Part shown: one piece after another, positions 47,401-58,470 of the stretch
Layout of the letters: the number at the start of each line of letters is the position of its first letter
How positions within the stretch are numbered: the first letter of the stretch is position 1
NCBI RefSeq assembly: GCF_000276665.1
Contig: NW_004955488.1
Span: forward strand, 2,566,419 to 2,630,418
Direction of reading: 5' to 3'
DNA: 64,000 bases
From: Chinchilla lanigera
Lineage: Eukaryota > Chordata > Mammalia > Rodentia > Chinchillidae
The notes under the pieces: model-generated
Told to the model about the DNA's origin: nothing
The model's input: the letters and a program-made list of their open reading frames with translations, nothing else
The model's database searches: none
Position numbers and translations under genes: made by a program

Positions 47401-48117
47401 TATATACCTCAATACTATGTAAGGAAGAATGCTACCAAACACATTGAATTATATGTACCCTTGAAGGCTTTCCAACACAAAAAAAATATTGGTCAAATGT
47501 CATAAACCTCCATTTGACTACTCACACTTAGGTAGCCTTGATTCCAAAAAATCTCTATACATTTAAATTATTGCAAATGACCCCTTGCATTTAGAAGTTT
47601 TTTATTCATGTCTTTCAAAACTAACATATAGCATTTGTTGATTGATGATGACTGGACATTCTCAGTTGCCCTCCAGTCAGTCTTCTTAGGGAGAAGTGGA
47701 GCTCACGTTCTCTCCCTTTGAAAAAGGACTGCTGCCTGAATGCGCTAAGCACTAAAAGATGGTAGCGGGGATGAAGCCAATTTGGAGGCTTACTCTGAAA
47801 GAGACCTGGAAACTCTGATTTGCACCTTTGAGTATGCTGAGCTGTGATTTTAAAAGCCTGGCCACCTTGTTAGAACCATGGAAAAGTCACAGGAAGCAGG
47901 GTGTTCTGGAAACTCCATGAGGGCCCAACCATTCCATATTCCCATTCAATTTAGCTTTCAATCCATCCTGCCCAAAAGGGAGCTGTGAGTGAGCCATTTC
48001 CCATCTTCTCACCAGAGTAGCTCCCAAGGTACTTTAATCCCGTTTATGTAGGAACTGCGCCTACTGAGCTGTGTCTTGTCATCCTAAAGTACTGTAAAAG
48101 CCTTAAAATTCCATACT
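47401..48117. other. Unassigned
   Basis: 47690-48060 is less AT-rich; no family or frame recognised. Confidence 0.3.
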
Positions 48118-48300
48118 GCAGCCAGGTATGGCACTCCACGATTGCTATGCTAGTACACAGCAAAGCTTAGGCAGGAGTATCCTAAGTTTGACTCCAGCCT
48201 GAGAAATGTAGCAAGACCCTGTGTCTAAATAAATAAAATAGGGCTGGGTACATAGGTCAATGTGATGACCCCAAGCTTCAATCCCTAGTAAAGACAACCA
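48118..48300 (+). mobile_element. B1+ID composite SINE (B4-like)
   Basis: A worn B1 ('CAGCCAGGTATGGCACTCC', '..GTAGCAAGACCCTGTGTCTA') is followed by an A-rich linker and an ID-like part ('GGGCTGGGTACATAGGTCAA..CTTCAATCCCTAG'). Confidence 0.7.
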
Positions 48301-49589
48301 AACCCATGTTTCTCCCTGTCAAAAACCTTTGGGAACTTTTCTTACTGTATTTTGTTTTCAAAGCAATAGATATATTTTTTCACTCTAGCAGCAGCCCTTC
48401 CAGTTATTGAAAATAAAGTAATCAATATGGCTGATGCTGTCTTAGAAAAGCACAGCAACATAGTCAAGCAGAAAAATATAAGAACGATAAGTTAGTTTAG
48501 ATATTATATTTTGTAATACTTTCTTCAGTTCCATAATTCTCAAAGTAACACCTTTCAACAACACATTAAAATAAGTAAGCAAAGTACCGTAAGTAATATA
48601 AACATTATCAATTGTAATAATTTTCATCATACCTTAAATTAGAAATATTCTTGTAAACACTAAATGTAGTAACTGCTGGGCAAATGTTCTCTTTTGACAA
48701 GTATTTATTTTTTCTTGTGGTCCACTGAAAATCTTGATTTGCAATGTTAGTGTGAAAGAATAAATTTGAAATTGTGTTTGGTTTTATTATTTTAACAGGT
48801 AATAAATATTATTCACAGAAAAAATTATAGCCTACTATATTTTTCTTTAATTTCAATATGGTAAAAGAGAATTATTTATGTCTTACACTAAAACTGATTT
48901 TCTGTCTTGATTTTTTGTTGTAGTTAACAATAGAATATGAAGTGAAATATTTTTTAATAGATGAAGACAACCAAAATTACAATCAGAAAAAATGTTTGCT
49001 TTCATTAGATTCCATGAGCTCCCCACTCTGTCCTATAGATTAACAACAAAATTCATCTACAGTTAGTCAGTATGAATTTGCAATTAAGTATATATCTTGA
49101 AAACTACAAAATACCTCAAAGACAAAAAGATATGCACTAAGTAAATGTACAATTTTTGAGAGTCACAAAAATCTTTCCTGATCATAATCATGACTTTCCA
49201 GGGTAAGGTTAAAAAACTGTTAGTGCAGAAATTCAATGTTAAGCTACTCATAAAATTTAGACTTTAGAAAACAAACCATAATTTAGTTTTCTCATTGCTT
49301 TGCTCTTCTAAGTCTCTTCTCTTTGAATGTTTCCCTTTGTCTGTCTTCTACATTTCTTTCACATTAATATTATCCAGTAGGGATATTTCTCTTTTCTTCA
49401 CCAGTGAGAATATTTTACAACCATTTCTTAAGCAAAGCAGCTGATGTTCAAGCTTCAGAGACCGGATCACTTTCTGCTCAACATTTATTCCTTTTACAGA
49501 TTACATCTCTGAGGATTCTTTGCAGAACTGCTCTAAACTTACTCCAAATCTCAATCTTTCTGCCCTCTTTAATGTAACAAACTCCTAAT
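48301..49589. other. Unassigned AT-rich sequence
   Basis: No gene or repeat recognised. Confidence 0.3.
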
Positions 49590-49599
49590 AAGAAATTTA

Positions 49600-49936
49600 C
49601 ACAGACAACAGTATGCAATATAACAAAGATTGGTGAATGCCTACCACCCTGTCTAGTGAAACTCTGTATTGTCGCTAATGTTTTTTTAAATTATTATTTT
49701 CTTATTCTCTTTAAGGGTTTGATCAATCTTCCATTCTTACCTCTGGTCGTCTGAGCAACTTTGTGGAAGATAACAATATGTAATACAACACCCACTGTTA
49801 ATCCCTATCATTTGGTTTGAAACCCTGTATCATTTTTAATGTCCTCGCTTTGTTTTGTTTGCATTTTGCTATTCCTTTTTTGTTTGATTGTTCTCCTTAA
49901 AATTAAAAAAAAAATTTAAAAATTAAATGAAAAATA
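49600..49936 (+). mobile_element. L1 stub: 3'UTR only
   Basis: Part of module A plus complete module B ('CTATCATTTGGTTTGAAACC', 49807), ending 'CTCCTTAAAATT' and an A-rich tail. AAGAAATTTA flanks it at 49590-49599 and 49937-49946. Confidence 0.9.
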
Positions 49937-50810
49937 AAGAAATTTATCTTCTCTGTGAAATGTCTGCTTGGATTTATTTATTTGTTTATTTATTTACCTA
50001 TTTATTTATTATTTTTCTTTCAAATCATCTTATTTCTGCTTAGTAATACAGACTGAGAACTTTTTCTCTTCTAAATGTACAACTTATTTGTGCAAAGTCA
50101 TTTCATAAACAGTCACCTGAGCTTTTCAATTATCATCAAGAAGCTTCTCGTGATTTTCCAGTGCTAGGTTAGAAATTACTACACATTCAGTTTCTTGAAA
50201 TAAAAGACATTTTCTCTTGCTTCCAGGGTGGAAAATCTGGGCACACATATGCCAAATTTTCTAAATAGGTGTACAAGAGCTAAAATAAAGATGTTTCTCA
50301 GCCTCCGAACATATCTGAGGCCCAGGCTACCCTTTCATATGCATTCAGCTTGCATTTCTTTGTGCTGTACAACTACGTTTTTGTGTTCAGTCAGCTACCA
50401 GTTAAAGGAGGCTGAGTTCTTAGCAAGGACCCCATTCCTGTCTTTTATCCTCTAGAAGCAATTCACAAAGTGGATATTTGTTTTTGCTCGGGGCAGCAGG
50501 CTTGTACCTCCTTACCTTGTTTAAAAGGTTCCTTTGATTAGGTCAGGATCACCTATAATAATCTCTTTGTAATTTATATTCAGCTGATTTGTACCTAAAC
50601 CTTGGAAGTGATAGTATTTGCAGGATATTTCTGCAGATGAGTTGGCATAGGCTGTGTAAAAGAAAAATGGAGAATCACTGGGGCAATTTCCTAATTTTAC
50701 CTAAAACAGGCTGCTGTTGATAGCTCTATTAATTCTACGTCCATAAGTGTCATACATAGTTTGGAAACCATATTAAAAAAGGGAATGAATCATAGCATAC
50801 ACTTCATTTG
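49937..50810. other. Unassigned; TTTA-rich tract
   Basis: A TTTA repeat lies at about 49974-50012. No gene. Confidence 0.3.
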
Positions 50811-50820
50811 GTATATTTTC

Positions 50821-50931
50821 TTTTTTTTTTTTTTTTTTGTTTTTCTCTGGTACAGGGAACCGAACTCACGACCTTGCACTTGCCAGGCAGGCGCTTTTGC
50901 CGCTGAGCTAAATCCCCAGCCCCTCTTTTCT
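50821..50931 (-). mobile_element. ID SINE
   Basis: A long T tail, 'GGTACAGGGAACCGAACTCA' (50849), 'GCCAGGCAGGCGCTTTTGCC', 'GCTGAGCTAAATCCCCAGCC'. GTATATTTTC at 50811-50820 and 50932-50941. Confidence 0.95.
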
Positions 50932-51037
50932 GTATATTTTCTTTGTGTGTTGAGCATAGATGTTTAATTATGTGGTGACCAAAAGGGTATTTATATATAC
51001 ACATTAAGAGCACTTTTATTCTAGAAGTCTCTTTTCT

Positions 51038-51124
51038 TTGTTTTTTTTTTGGACCAGGAATTGAACTCAGTACCTTGTGCTTGCCAGGCAGGCACTTGTG
51101 CCACTGAGCTATATCCCTGTCCCC
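51038..51124 (-). mobile_element. ID SINE
   Basis: 'GGACCAGGAATTGAACTCAG' (51051), 'TGCCAGGCAGGCACTTGTGC', 'CTGAGCTATATCCCTGTCCCC'. Second antisense ID within 120 bp. Confidence 0.93.
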
Positions 51125-51435
51125 TGCAATCTTTTAATATAATTGTAATTTGCATAATATCAGAAGTTTAAACTTCAAAGACTGCGTTCTATGCATTTGT
51201 ATTTTAAAGAAATACATCTTTTGCATGAATTCATATATTTCAATTTATATTGCACAATTTTGGGTCATTATTTATTAAATCTTATCCCACTCCCTTATCA
51301 TCAATTGTATTTTGAAATTTTACTTTATAGAATAAATAGAAATAACTATGTATCAGCTTACAAAGTTTTTCATTTGAGAAATACATTTCCATCTTTATAA
51401 TAGACATGTGTCTTTGTTACTTTTTTCATGGTTAA
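51125..51435. other. Unassigned AT-rich sequence
   Basis: No feature recognised. Confidence 0.3.
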
Positions 51436-51800
51436 GACAAAATATCTGACAGTCAAAGTAAATGGAATAAAGGTTTATTTAGCTCATAGTTTGTAGAGGT
51501 TTCAGTCCATACTCACCTGGCCCCAAGTCAGGTTGTTTGGGCAGAGGAGCATCACAGAGGAGAAACCGTTCATGGCAGGCAGAAGGCAGCAAAACAAGCA
51601 AGAAAAAAAAAGTCTCCTTTTGTCTCTTATATCCAGGGTAAATACTTTTAGGGTGGGTCGCACTCATACCCTTAATCTTAGCATTGCATCCTAACTCAAT
51701 CAGAGCATCACACACTCTAGATCCAGTCACCTCTGATAAGCCCCACTTATGACTCCATGAAGCTTTGGGGAGACATCTACATATAAACCATTACAAGATG
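51436..51800 (-). mobile_element. MaLR LTR (MT/ORR1-like)
   Basis: 'AAAGGTTTATTTAGCTCATA' (51470), 'TGTAGAGGTTTCAGTCCATA', 'TCATGGCAGGCAGAAGGCAG' (51571), 'AGCTTTGGGGAGACATCTAC' (51760), 'ATATAAACCATTACAAG': the standard MaLR LTR order on the minus strand. Confidence 0.75.
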
Positions 51801-53968
51801 TATCTAGTCTATTATTTATCAATTCCTTTTTATTAAATCCAAAGGACAAAGACAATAAATGATAAATACCTTATAATTTAAAAAAAATGCTACAGAAATT
51901 TAGAAAAATGTTCTACATATTTAACTGTAGGCTTGTCCTTTATCATTTCATCAATTAATGGTCTGAGAAAATTGATGAATGCATTATAGAAAAACTGTTC
52001 CATTTACTTTGTACTCAGTTCAATTTTTATATATTTTCCTCTTTTATTGAAATATATGATAATGTAATTTGTGAGTTAATAGAAATCAAATTATATTTAA
52101 TGTTTCCTCTCCTTTTTTTCTTACTAGAAACCTATTAGTGCTCTATAAAGGAAGATCACTCATCTTAACATACACAGCAAACAATATTAAATTCTTATAT
52201 TTATTGCTATTCATCAGCAACAAAGTAGTAGGTGGATTCGTTGAGGGTTATTGCAAAGAGGGTTATTGTATTTATGAGGGTTATTGTATTTATGAGGGTT
52301 ATTGTATTTATGAGGGTTATTGTATTTATGATGTATTCCTAAGAGTTGAGTCAGAAATGCATTTACAGCTTGCTAAGATATTGTGGTTCCTGAAGTATCA
52401 CAGCATGGAGAGATTTTAGAAACCACCACTATAATTTTCTTCTCATCCAGGATTTAAGTGTTGATGAACTTGGATGTTATCCAAGAGAAGGTCAAGAACA
52501 GACCCTCCAGTACCTGTGTAGTTCTGTATTTTGTTTGTTCACTACATTATAACATAAGGTAGAATTTTAATATGTGTGCAAATTAGTCCACAAAGAAAAA
52601 AATACACAAATCTAAAATAATAGTCATTGAAAGTTTCCATTATTACTTCTGCAAAAATCAGGACTAAAAGTATAATGAAAAAGCTGAAACACAGAATACA
52701 CAAAAGTGAAATTAGTAAGTTTGGGGACTAATGCTAGCTTTTCAAAGAAATAGTAAAAATTAGAGCTTACTGTAGCTTTTCTAAAGGGAACACCTTGTGC
52801 TTTCAAATTCCTTTTGATATCAAAAACAGATTTACCACAATAACCACCCAAATACTTTACCCACAAGAATCAATTGCCTTTATCTTGTGGAGGTCAGCAC
52901 TATATTTCTAGATCATGTTTTATTTCATGCTGAATGAGATTTGTGTAATTGTTTCATGTGTCAGTTAGTAGAATGACCTTGCATTTTGTAAATATATCAT
53001 TTTCATGCAAATCACAGAATGAATAGAAATAAAATCCAGAAATATTGTTATAGCACCACATTTTTGCTGCCAATTGCTGAGAAGTGGGATAAATATGTTT
53101 TCCACATAGAACCCAATATCAAACTGAATCCTTCACTTATAAGCTCTCCAGTATAGTCAGTGTGCAAATACAACAGATCATACATTTCTTTTATTGTATC
53201 TATAAAGACATTAATTTTGGAAAGACCAATGAATAGCTGCTAATGATAATAGGGACAAATACGATAAGAAGTAGTGCCACTGAATCTACTAATTCTCTTA
53301 TGTGAAATATTTGTAAAAATAATGCTTAAATTCTTCCCATTTGAAGAAATTATGGATTTAAGACATAGATTCTGAGATATTATTAGCAATTTCAAATTTA
53401 TTCTAGATGTTACATAATTGTATTTGATAATTTCATAACACAGTACTAATTTTAGTGTTTTAATAGTGTACTCCATGTTGACAATACGTTGTATGTATAA
53501 CTGCCTGTGAAAATATTTTACAGCTTGAATGATTATCATTTTAAAGATTTATTAAATGATTGGAAAGTTCCATCATTTTCTGTGTATTGGACTGTTTATA
53601 TAAAAGGACTTATCATGAAACAGTTGTAAAGTTTTTAAATTTAGGTTTTGTTTTACACTTCTTTTTACAATTACATTCTACTCAAAAGTTCTGTAAAATA
53701 ATCTAGAAATTTTGCATTTATCCTAGAAAAAAAAACATGTTTCATAGCATTTGCAAATTTGATAACACAGTACAGTAAAAGTATACCTTTGCTTATTACA
53801 TTCCCTGAGTCATATTTTATGTCATATTTACAATATTGTATTATGTCCCTTGTTATATTTTCCAAAATCATTTAGAAACCTTATCTATTAAACCCATTTA
53901 TACATTTACCATGTTATTAAGCATTTGACACCATATGCGACAAGTATACATTGTTGTTTCATATTTTC
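51801..53968. other. Unassigned AT-rich sequence; minisatellite
   Basis: Contains the 18-bp minisatellite listed below. Frames at 52624-52866 and 53240-53539 have no recognisable similarity. Confidence 0.3.
52243..52329. repeat. 18-bp minisatellite, four perfect units
   Basis: GAGGGTTATTGTATTTAT occurs four times without change (52258-52275, 52276-52293, 52294-52311, 52312-52329), after one partial unit at 52243-52257. Because 18 is a multiple of three, it stays in frame and gives a false EGYCIY-repeat peptide. Confidence 0.98.
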
Positions 53969-53978
53969 AAGAGTTGAA

Positions 53979-54102
53979 TTTTATTTTATTTATTTATTTA
54001 TTTATTCATTTATTTTTTGTTTTTCTCCAGTACCGGGAATTGAACTCATGACCTCACGCTTACCAGGCAGCTGCTGTGCCGCTCAGCTAAATCCCTAGCC
54101 CC
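53979..54102 (-). mobile_element. ID SINE
   Basis: (TTTA)n/T tail, 'CAGTACCGGGAATTGAACTC' (54029), 'GCTCAGCTAAATCCCTAGCC'. AAGAGTTGAA at 53969-53978 and 54103-54112. Confidence 0.95.
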
Positions 54103-54112
54103 AAGAGTTGAA

Positions 54113-54711
54113 ATTTTAATCTATCCCCATCTCTCCCTCCCTCCTTCCCTTCTTTCTTTCTTCTTACTTTCCCTTCTCCTTCTCCATCTTTTTTGGTCAT
54201 GGTAAGACTTTATGTGATACATTTACTTTCAGGGAAGTGGAGGTTTTATTTTACTCAATACACTTCACATATAGGCTACTAAATATTCCTGTATTTGTTT
54301 CCTAAGCATTTTTCATTGCAGTTTGACAACATTTTTTTAGTTCAGATACAGTATTTTTTAAATTTACAAAATGATTTAGGTATTTCATTTGCTTTAAATA
54401 TTTTATTAGTCAAATATAAGTAGTTTCTTTGCATTGTTCTAAAGATCATTGTTTATTGTACAACATTTTTTATAATTTATTGACATTTCAATGTGTGCTT
54501 CTGTGACACACATTGTGATCAAGATTGGGAAATGTTTATGTGAGAGAAACAGACAAAATAACATGTATGACAGAGAGAAACAGAGAAATTATGCTCATCA
54601 ATAGATTCAGTGGCTAGGAAAATAATACAGGTCAACAGAATATTCAGTAAAATACAAAATTAAATTTCTGATGTAAAAATTGTATCTTAAGTTCTTCAAC
54701 GTTTACTCTAT
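54113..54711. other. Unassigned; short CT-rich tract
   Basis: Pyrimidine-rich at 54125-54190. No gene. Confidence 0.3.
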
Positions 54712-55016
54712 GTGGTGACTATAATTTCAATCTTAAATATCCCAAAAGTTCCATGTACTGGTCACCAGTATGTTGCTGTTTATTTGTTGTTCTTTGTTTT
54801 TTTATCTTTTGTTTTTTTGTCTTTTCCTCTGGTACCAGAAATTGAACTCACAACCTTGCGCTTGCCAGGCAGGCGCTTTGCCGCTGAGCTGAATCCCCAG
54901 CCCCAGTATGTTGCTGTTTGAAGGTGGTGATGCTTTTGAAAAGTATAGCCACGGGATGTTTTGGAAGCACTGAGGGGACATCCTGAGGAGACATGGACCC
55001 CAGGCCCCTTTCATTC
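54712..55016 (+). mobile_element. MaLR LTR, left half (interrupted)
   Basis: 'TTAAATATCCCAAAAGTTCC', '..GTACTGGTCACCAGTATGTT', '..GAGGGGACATCCTGAGGAGA', 'CATGGACCCCAGGCCCCTTT' follow the 5' half of MT/ORR1-type LTRs. It is split by an ID at 54782 and resumes after 55565. Confidence 0.6.
54782..54904 (-). mobile_element. ID SINE in a MaLR LTR
   Basis: T-rich tail, 'GGTACCAGAAATTGAACTCA' (54831), 'GCTGAGCTGAATCCCCAGCC'. A perfect 15-bp duplication AGTATGTTGCTGTTT lies at 54767-54781 and 54905-54919. Confidence 0.97.
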
Positions 55017-55565
55017 TCTGAGAAGGTTAATCCTGATTGTCAGGTTGACTGGATTAAGAGATTCTCAGCAGAATAGTAAAGCCACTTTTGGTGACTCTGA
55101 GGAGGTGTTTCTGAAGATGATGGAAACACCATCTAGGCCAGCACACTGCAGGGAGAGATCTGTCCTAATTGTGGGTGGCACCATTCACTAGGTTTACTGC
55201 TTACACATAGTGAACAGAGAAGGACAGAGAAATCCTTCTGCTCTTGCAAGCTTGATTGTTTGTGCAGGTACATCTCCTGGGCTTCCATTGCTTATGACAT
55301 CAGATTCTAATGTTTTCAGCCATTTAGTGTGGACTCACACCAGCAATTCCCCAGAGAGCTTCCGTACATTTAGTTTTAGACTGTTTCTATATTCTTGGTC
55401 TCTCTTCTTCTCCGGCTTCCCATTTCTTAGACAGAGTGGCTACTGAATTGTTCGGCTCTCCTGTGCAGATTGTGGTCTTCACACCTACAGTGCTGTAACC
55501 CTATCTCATAAACGTATCTCTGTGCATGTGTGTGTGCATATACGCACCCTTGATTCTGTTTACAT
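55017..55565 (+). mobile_element. LTR-like repeat nested in the MaLR LTR
   Basis: 'GTTAATCCTGATTGTCAGGT' (55026), 'GACTGGATTAAGAGATTCTC' (55048) and the end 'CTCATAAACGTATCTCTGTG..CCTTGATTCTGTTTACATAG' (55505-55568) give both ends of the repeat type seen in part at 11045 and 20430. It is the most complete copy in the window. Confidence 0.55.
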
Positions 55566-55730
55566 AGAGCCCATTTGCTTCTTGGTGATCAGATCAACAG
55601 TTTTGCTTCACCACTTGTCCCCACAGCTCCCAAAGCAGCAAGGCTGACTGATCATTCAGTCAAACCCCTGAGGCTGAGCCAAAACAAGCTTTGCTCTTTA
55701 TAGATTGATTATTTAAAATACTAAGTAGGG
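55566..55730 (+). mobile_element. MaLR LTR, right half
   Basis: 'TTTGCTTCTTGGTGATCAGA' (55572), '..CTCCCAAAGCAGCAAGGCTG', 'CCTGAGGCTGAGCCAAAACA', '..TAGATTGATTATTT' continue the LTR from 55016 in the correct order. Confidence 0.55.
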
Positions 55731-56304
55731 AGAGAGGTCATTCTCAAATGCAGAGGGCATCAATGGATGGGGGAGAAGGGAAAGCAATGAAAAATAAGTT
55801 AAGATGGGATGTGTACATGTACGACTTCCACACAAGGAATGCAAATATTATGTGCTAACATTACTAATAAAAATGTAAGAAATGCAAAGATACTTAAACA
55901 TATAAAAATCAAGGACTTTTTTAGTTAACAGCTAATGAACACACTCATAAACTTTTAATCTGTACAATTCTGTGACATAACCCCTATTAACTTTGTTTTA
56001 TATCTTAGTAAGCTGCTACATTGAAAAACATTGTTGGCCTCTGATGGACCAAATTCTCCTTCCATTTGGATTCATATCAGGTTAAAGAAGAGACATGGCT
56101 CCATTCCCATTCAGAGAGAGACAGGGCCCTTGTTACTGTTGTAGCTAATAGTACAGTGAAATCATCGTTCATATTCCTGACTAGGAAAACTGCCAATTCC
56201 TCTGCCTTTCTCTCAGAGCCAAGACTTGCCATTCCAGAAGTCTGGGGAGCCTCAGGGTGCCATGCATTTGGTGATCTAAAGTAGTCAGGGGGATAAGATT
56301 TTAA
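55731..56304. other. Unassigned
   Basis: No gene or clear repeat. Confidence 0.3.
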
Positions 56305-56425
56305 AAGAGAGAGATAGGGATTCTGACAGAGACAGAGAGAGAGAGGAAGAGAGACAGACAGACAGACAGAGACAAAGAAAGACAGAGAGAGACAGAGGAC
56401 AGAAAGAAAAGGAGAGACAGACGCC
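56305..56425. repeat. GA/GACA purine-rich tract
   Basis: Nearly uninterrupted purines with GACAGACA units. On the minus strand it gives a false serine/leucine-rich frame (56077-56502). Confidence 0.95.
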
Positions 56426-56650
56426 TGCTCAGTCTCCAACTGTTCAAGTTCCCAGATCGTCACATACTCATAGCTGTGTGTACAGACATAGATGTCATGC
56501 AACAGACATAATCCACCCCAGCTCAGCCCCCTGACCTACATAATTGAGCATCGTAATGAATTACACCATTTTCATCATGAAGTTTGCTATGCAGCAGTAA
56601 ATAACCAAGCTCCTTCTTTCTCTCTCACCTAGGCTTTGAAAAACACATAT
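56426..56650 (-). mobile_element. Ancient interspersed repeat
   Basis: The minus strand reads 'GGTTATTTACTGCTGCATAG..AAACTT' and '..GTCAGGGGGCTGAGCTGGG', which follows a common mammalian repeat ('GTTATCTGCTGCATAACAAAC..GGGTCAGGAATTCGGG..AGCTGGG'). Confidence 0.4.
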
Positions 56651-57467
56651 TATATAGTAATTATTTTGGTAATTTGGGGTTTGACAAATATATCTAACTT
56701 GATTTGTATAGTCATCCTCATCTGTTAACTGTTATTGAGTATCAGATACGAAACATTAAAAAAAAACATCAAATATCAACACAATTTTGTAACAAATGTA
56801 TGCATTTGCTTTCTTAATTTTATATTTTAAAATATTAACTTACCTCAATAGTTTTTGACTAAATGCTAACAGTAATAATTAAATTTTTACTTTTTATTGA
56901 TACCACTGTAATAGACTTTAAATTCTTTGTTTATTGTATTTTTATCCTCATTAGCTATAGTATGTTTTAAGAATCATCTACCCTCAAATTTTATTTGGAT
57001 TTCTACTAACAGAAATGAAATATATGGGATTTAATATATTTTAATGTAAAATGAAATAATTGCATTTGTATTAGTAGGCATTTAGGGTGGAAAGAAGCTT
57101 TTGCTATATTTCTAATATTAAGTATTAATTATTTTATACAGTATATGTTCAATATGTTTATTGTACTGATTTTATGTAGAGATAGGGATAAATAAGGTTG
57201 TATTATTTTGAATTTAATTGAGTTTGTATTTATTTTCTTAGCTTTTCTTAATACACATCATTATTTATATTAAAATATTTTTTGTTATTCTTTTCCCAAT
57301 TCTCTTAGTTTTATAATTCCATCTACCATGTTATGTTTAATGTCTTCCATCTTTATCTATTTTATAACATTTTTGGTGTATAAAGCTAAAGCAATTTCCT
57401 TACAATGTACATCACCATTACAATTTTTTGTAGCATGCAGTTGGTCACTATACATTTCCTAATTTAT
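56651..57467. other. Unassigned, very AT-rich
   Basis: No feature recognised. Confidence 0.3.
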
Positions 57468-57478
57468 TACAGTATATG

Positions 57479-57660
57479 TTTGCTTGTTTGTTTGTTTTTG
57501 AGGCAGAAACAGTCTTTATTGGTCTCAGACCAGGAGTCTGTGGGTCTTGAGGACCTCTGTGAACTTGCTGATTTTCTTCTCCATGTTCTTTTCAGCCTGT
57601 TTCTATAGCCTCATGATCTGCTTCTTCTTCCTGTAGTGGACCTTGGCCTTCTCCTTCCTC
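57479..57660 (-). pseudogene. RPL13A: 5'-truncated processed pseudogene of RPL13A
   Basis: From 57659 downwards the minus strand reads RKEKAKVHYRKKKQIMRL, stop, KQAEKNMEKKISKFTEVLKT, HRLLV, stop. This is the C-terminal end of ribosomal protein L13a (large subunit uL13). A short 3'UTR with AATAAAG and an A-rich tail (57498 to 57480) follow. About three quarters of the coding sequence is missing at the 5' end, and an arginine codon has become TAG (complement of 57604-57606). A perfect 11-bp duplication TACAGTATATG flanks the copy (57468-57478 and 57661-57671), so it is an L1-mediated retrocopy with no introns. Confidence 0.97.
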
Positions 57661-57772
57661 TACAGTATATGGTTTATTCAATTTACTACAATCTTTGTAG
57701 CTTTGTTAAGAAATAAAGCAAAACAAAAACACAACCTTCAGTATCTTGAAAATTTGTAGTAAAAGTTTATCT

Positions 57773-57925
57773 AGTCTGGGTGTTGTGGTGGGTAACTGTA
57801 ATCTCAGCACTCAGGAGTCTGAGGCAGAAGGATCGCTATGAGTTCAGGACCAGCCTGGGCTACAGAATGAGTTCAAGCCCAGCCTAAACTGCATAGTGGG
57901 ACCCTGTCTCAAAAAAAAAAGTATA
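57773..57925 (+). mobile_element. B1 SINE
   Basis: 'GTAATCTCAGCACTCAGGAG' (57797), 'GAGTTCAGGACCAGCCTGGG', 'GGGACCCTGTCTCAAAAAAA' tail. Confidence 0.95.
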
Positions 57926-58089
57926 TATATTTTACTTCTTTATCTTGGAATACTATGATTTCTTCATAGTCATGATAACTTCTGTTTCAGTTCTCATGAA
58001 AAAAAAAACAATACCTGTGCATCCTGGGTACAATTTGTAATCAAATTGTAATTTGATTATCAATTTTAAAGTTGTTCTGTTGGACATTG

Positions 58090-58470
58090 GTTTGAGTCTG
58101 AGTCTAAATCTCTGGGGGAGAAAGTTTTAGACAGTCTTTAAAACGTTTTCACCACATCAAAAAGATGCTGAGAACAAGACAGCAGCATCGGGAGATCCTT
58201 GGAAGGAGAAATATAGTCAGGCGCACAGGGTGTGCTGCCTTCTGTCTGAGAGTGTCTCTTTAGTGGGCGGTGTGGCGCCAGGAGTTCGCCTCCGTGGGTC
58301 CCTGGTGTTTGCCTGGAATGTCTGACGTCCTTAAGCTCCAACCATGGCAGAAACTCTGATTTTGTCTGGCTGAGCCTTCTGCTCTAAGAGGGCTCCAAGT
58401 CTAAGCCAAGAATAAAGTTTGCCAAATGCACTCTTCTTTTCTGGCTTCAAGCAACAAGAATGTTCTTCGG
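58090..58470 (+). mobile_element. LTR-like segment with polyadenylation signal
   Basis: A GC-richer island (58150-58400) with CpGs ends 'CCAAGAATAAAGTTTGCCAA', an AATAAA followed by a pyrimidine-rich end ('CTCTTCTTTTCTGGCTTC'), as in retroviral LTR R regions. The family is not identified and no coding region is attached. Confidence 0.35.

Noticed and set aside
52243..52329. CRISPR-like array
   Set aside because: Units are contiguous with no spacers, and the DNA is mammalian nuclear.
52138..52419. 93-codon frame with EGYCIY repeats
   Set aside because: The repeat peptide is explained by the 18-bp minisatellite; no start context or similarity.
54712..54921. Frames with 'IELTTLRLPGRRFAAELNPQP'-type peptide (also 46382-46594, 50761-50967, 41749-42069)
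   Set aside because: They are translations of antisense ID SINEs.
56077..56502. 141-codon minus-strand frame
   Set aside because: Its core is the complement of the GA/GACA tract, and its ends lie in old repeat-like sequence.
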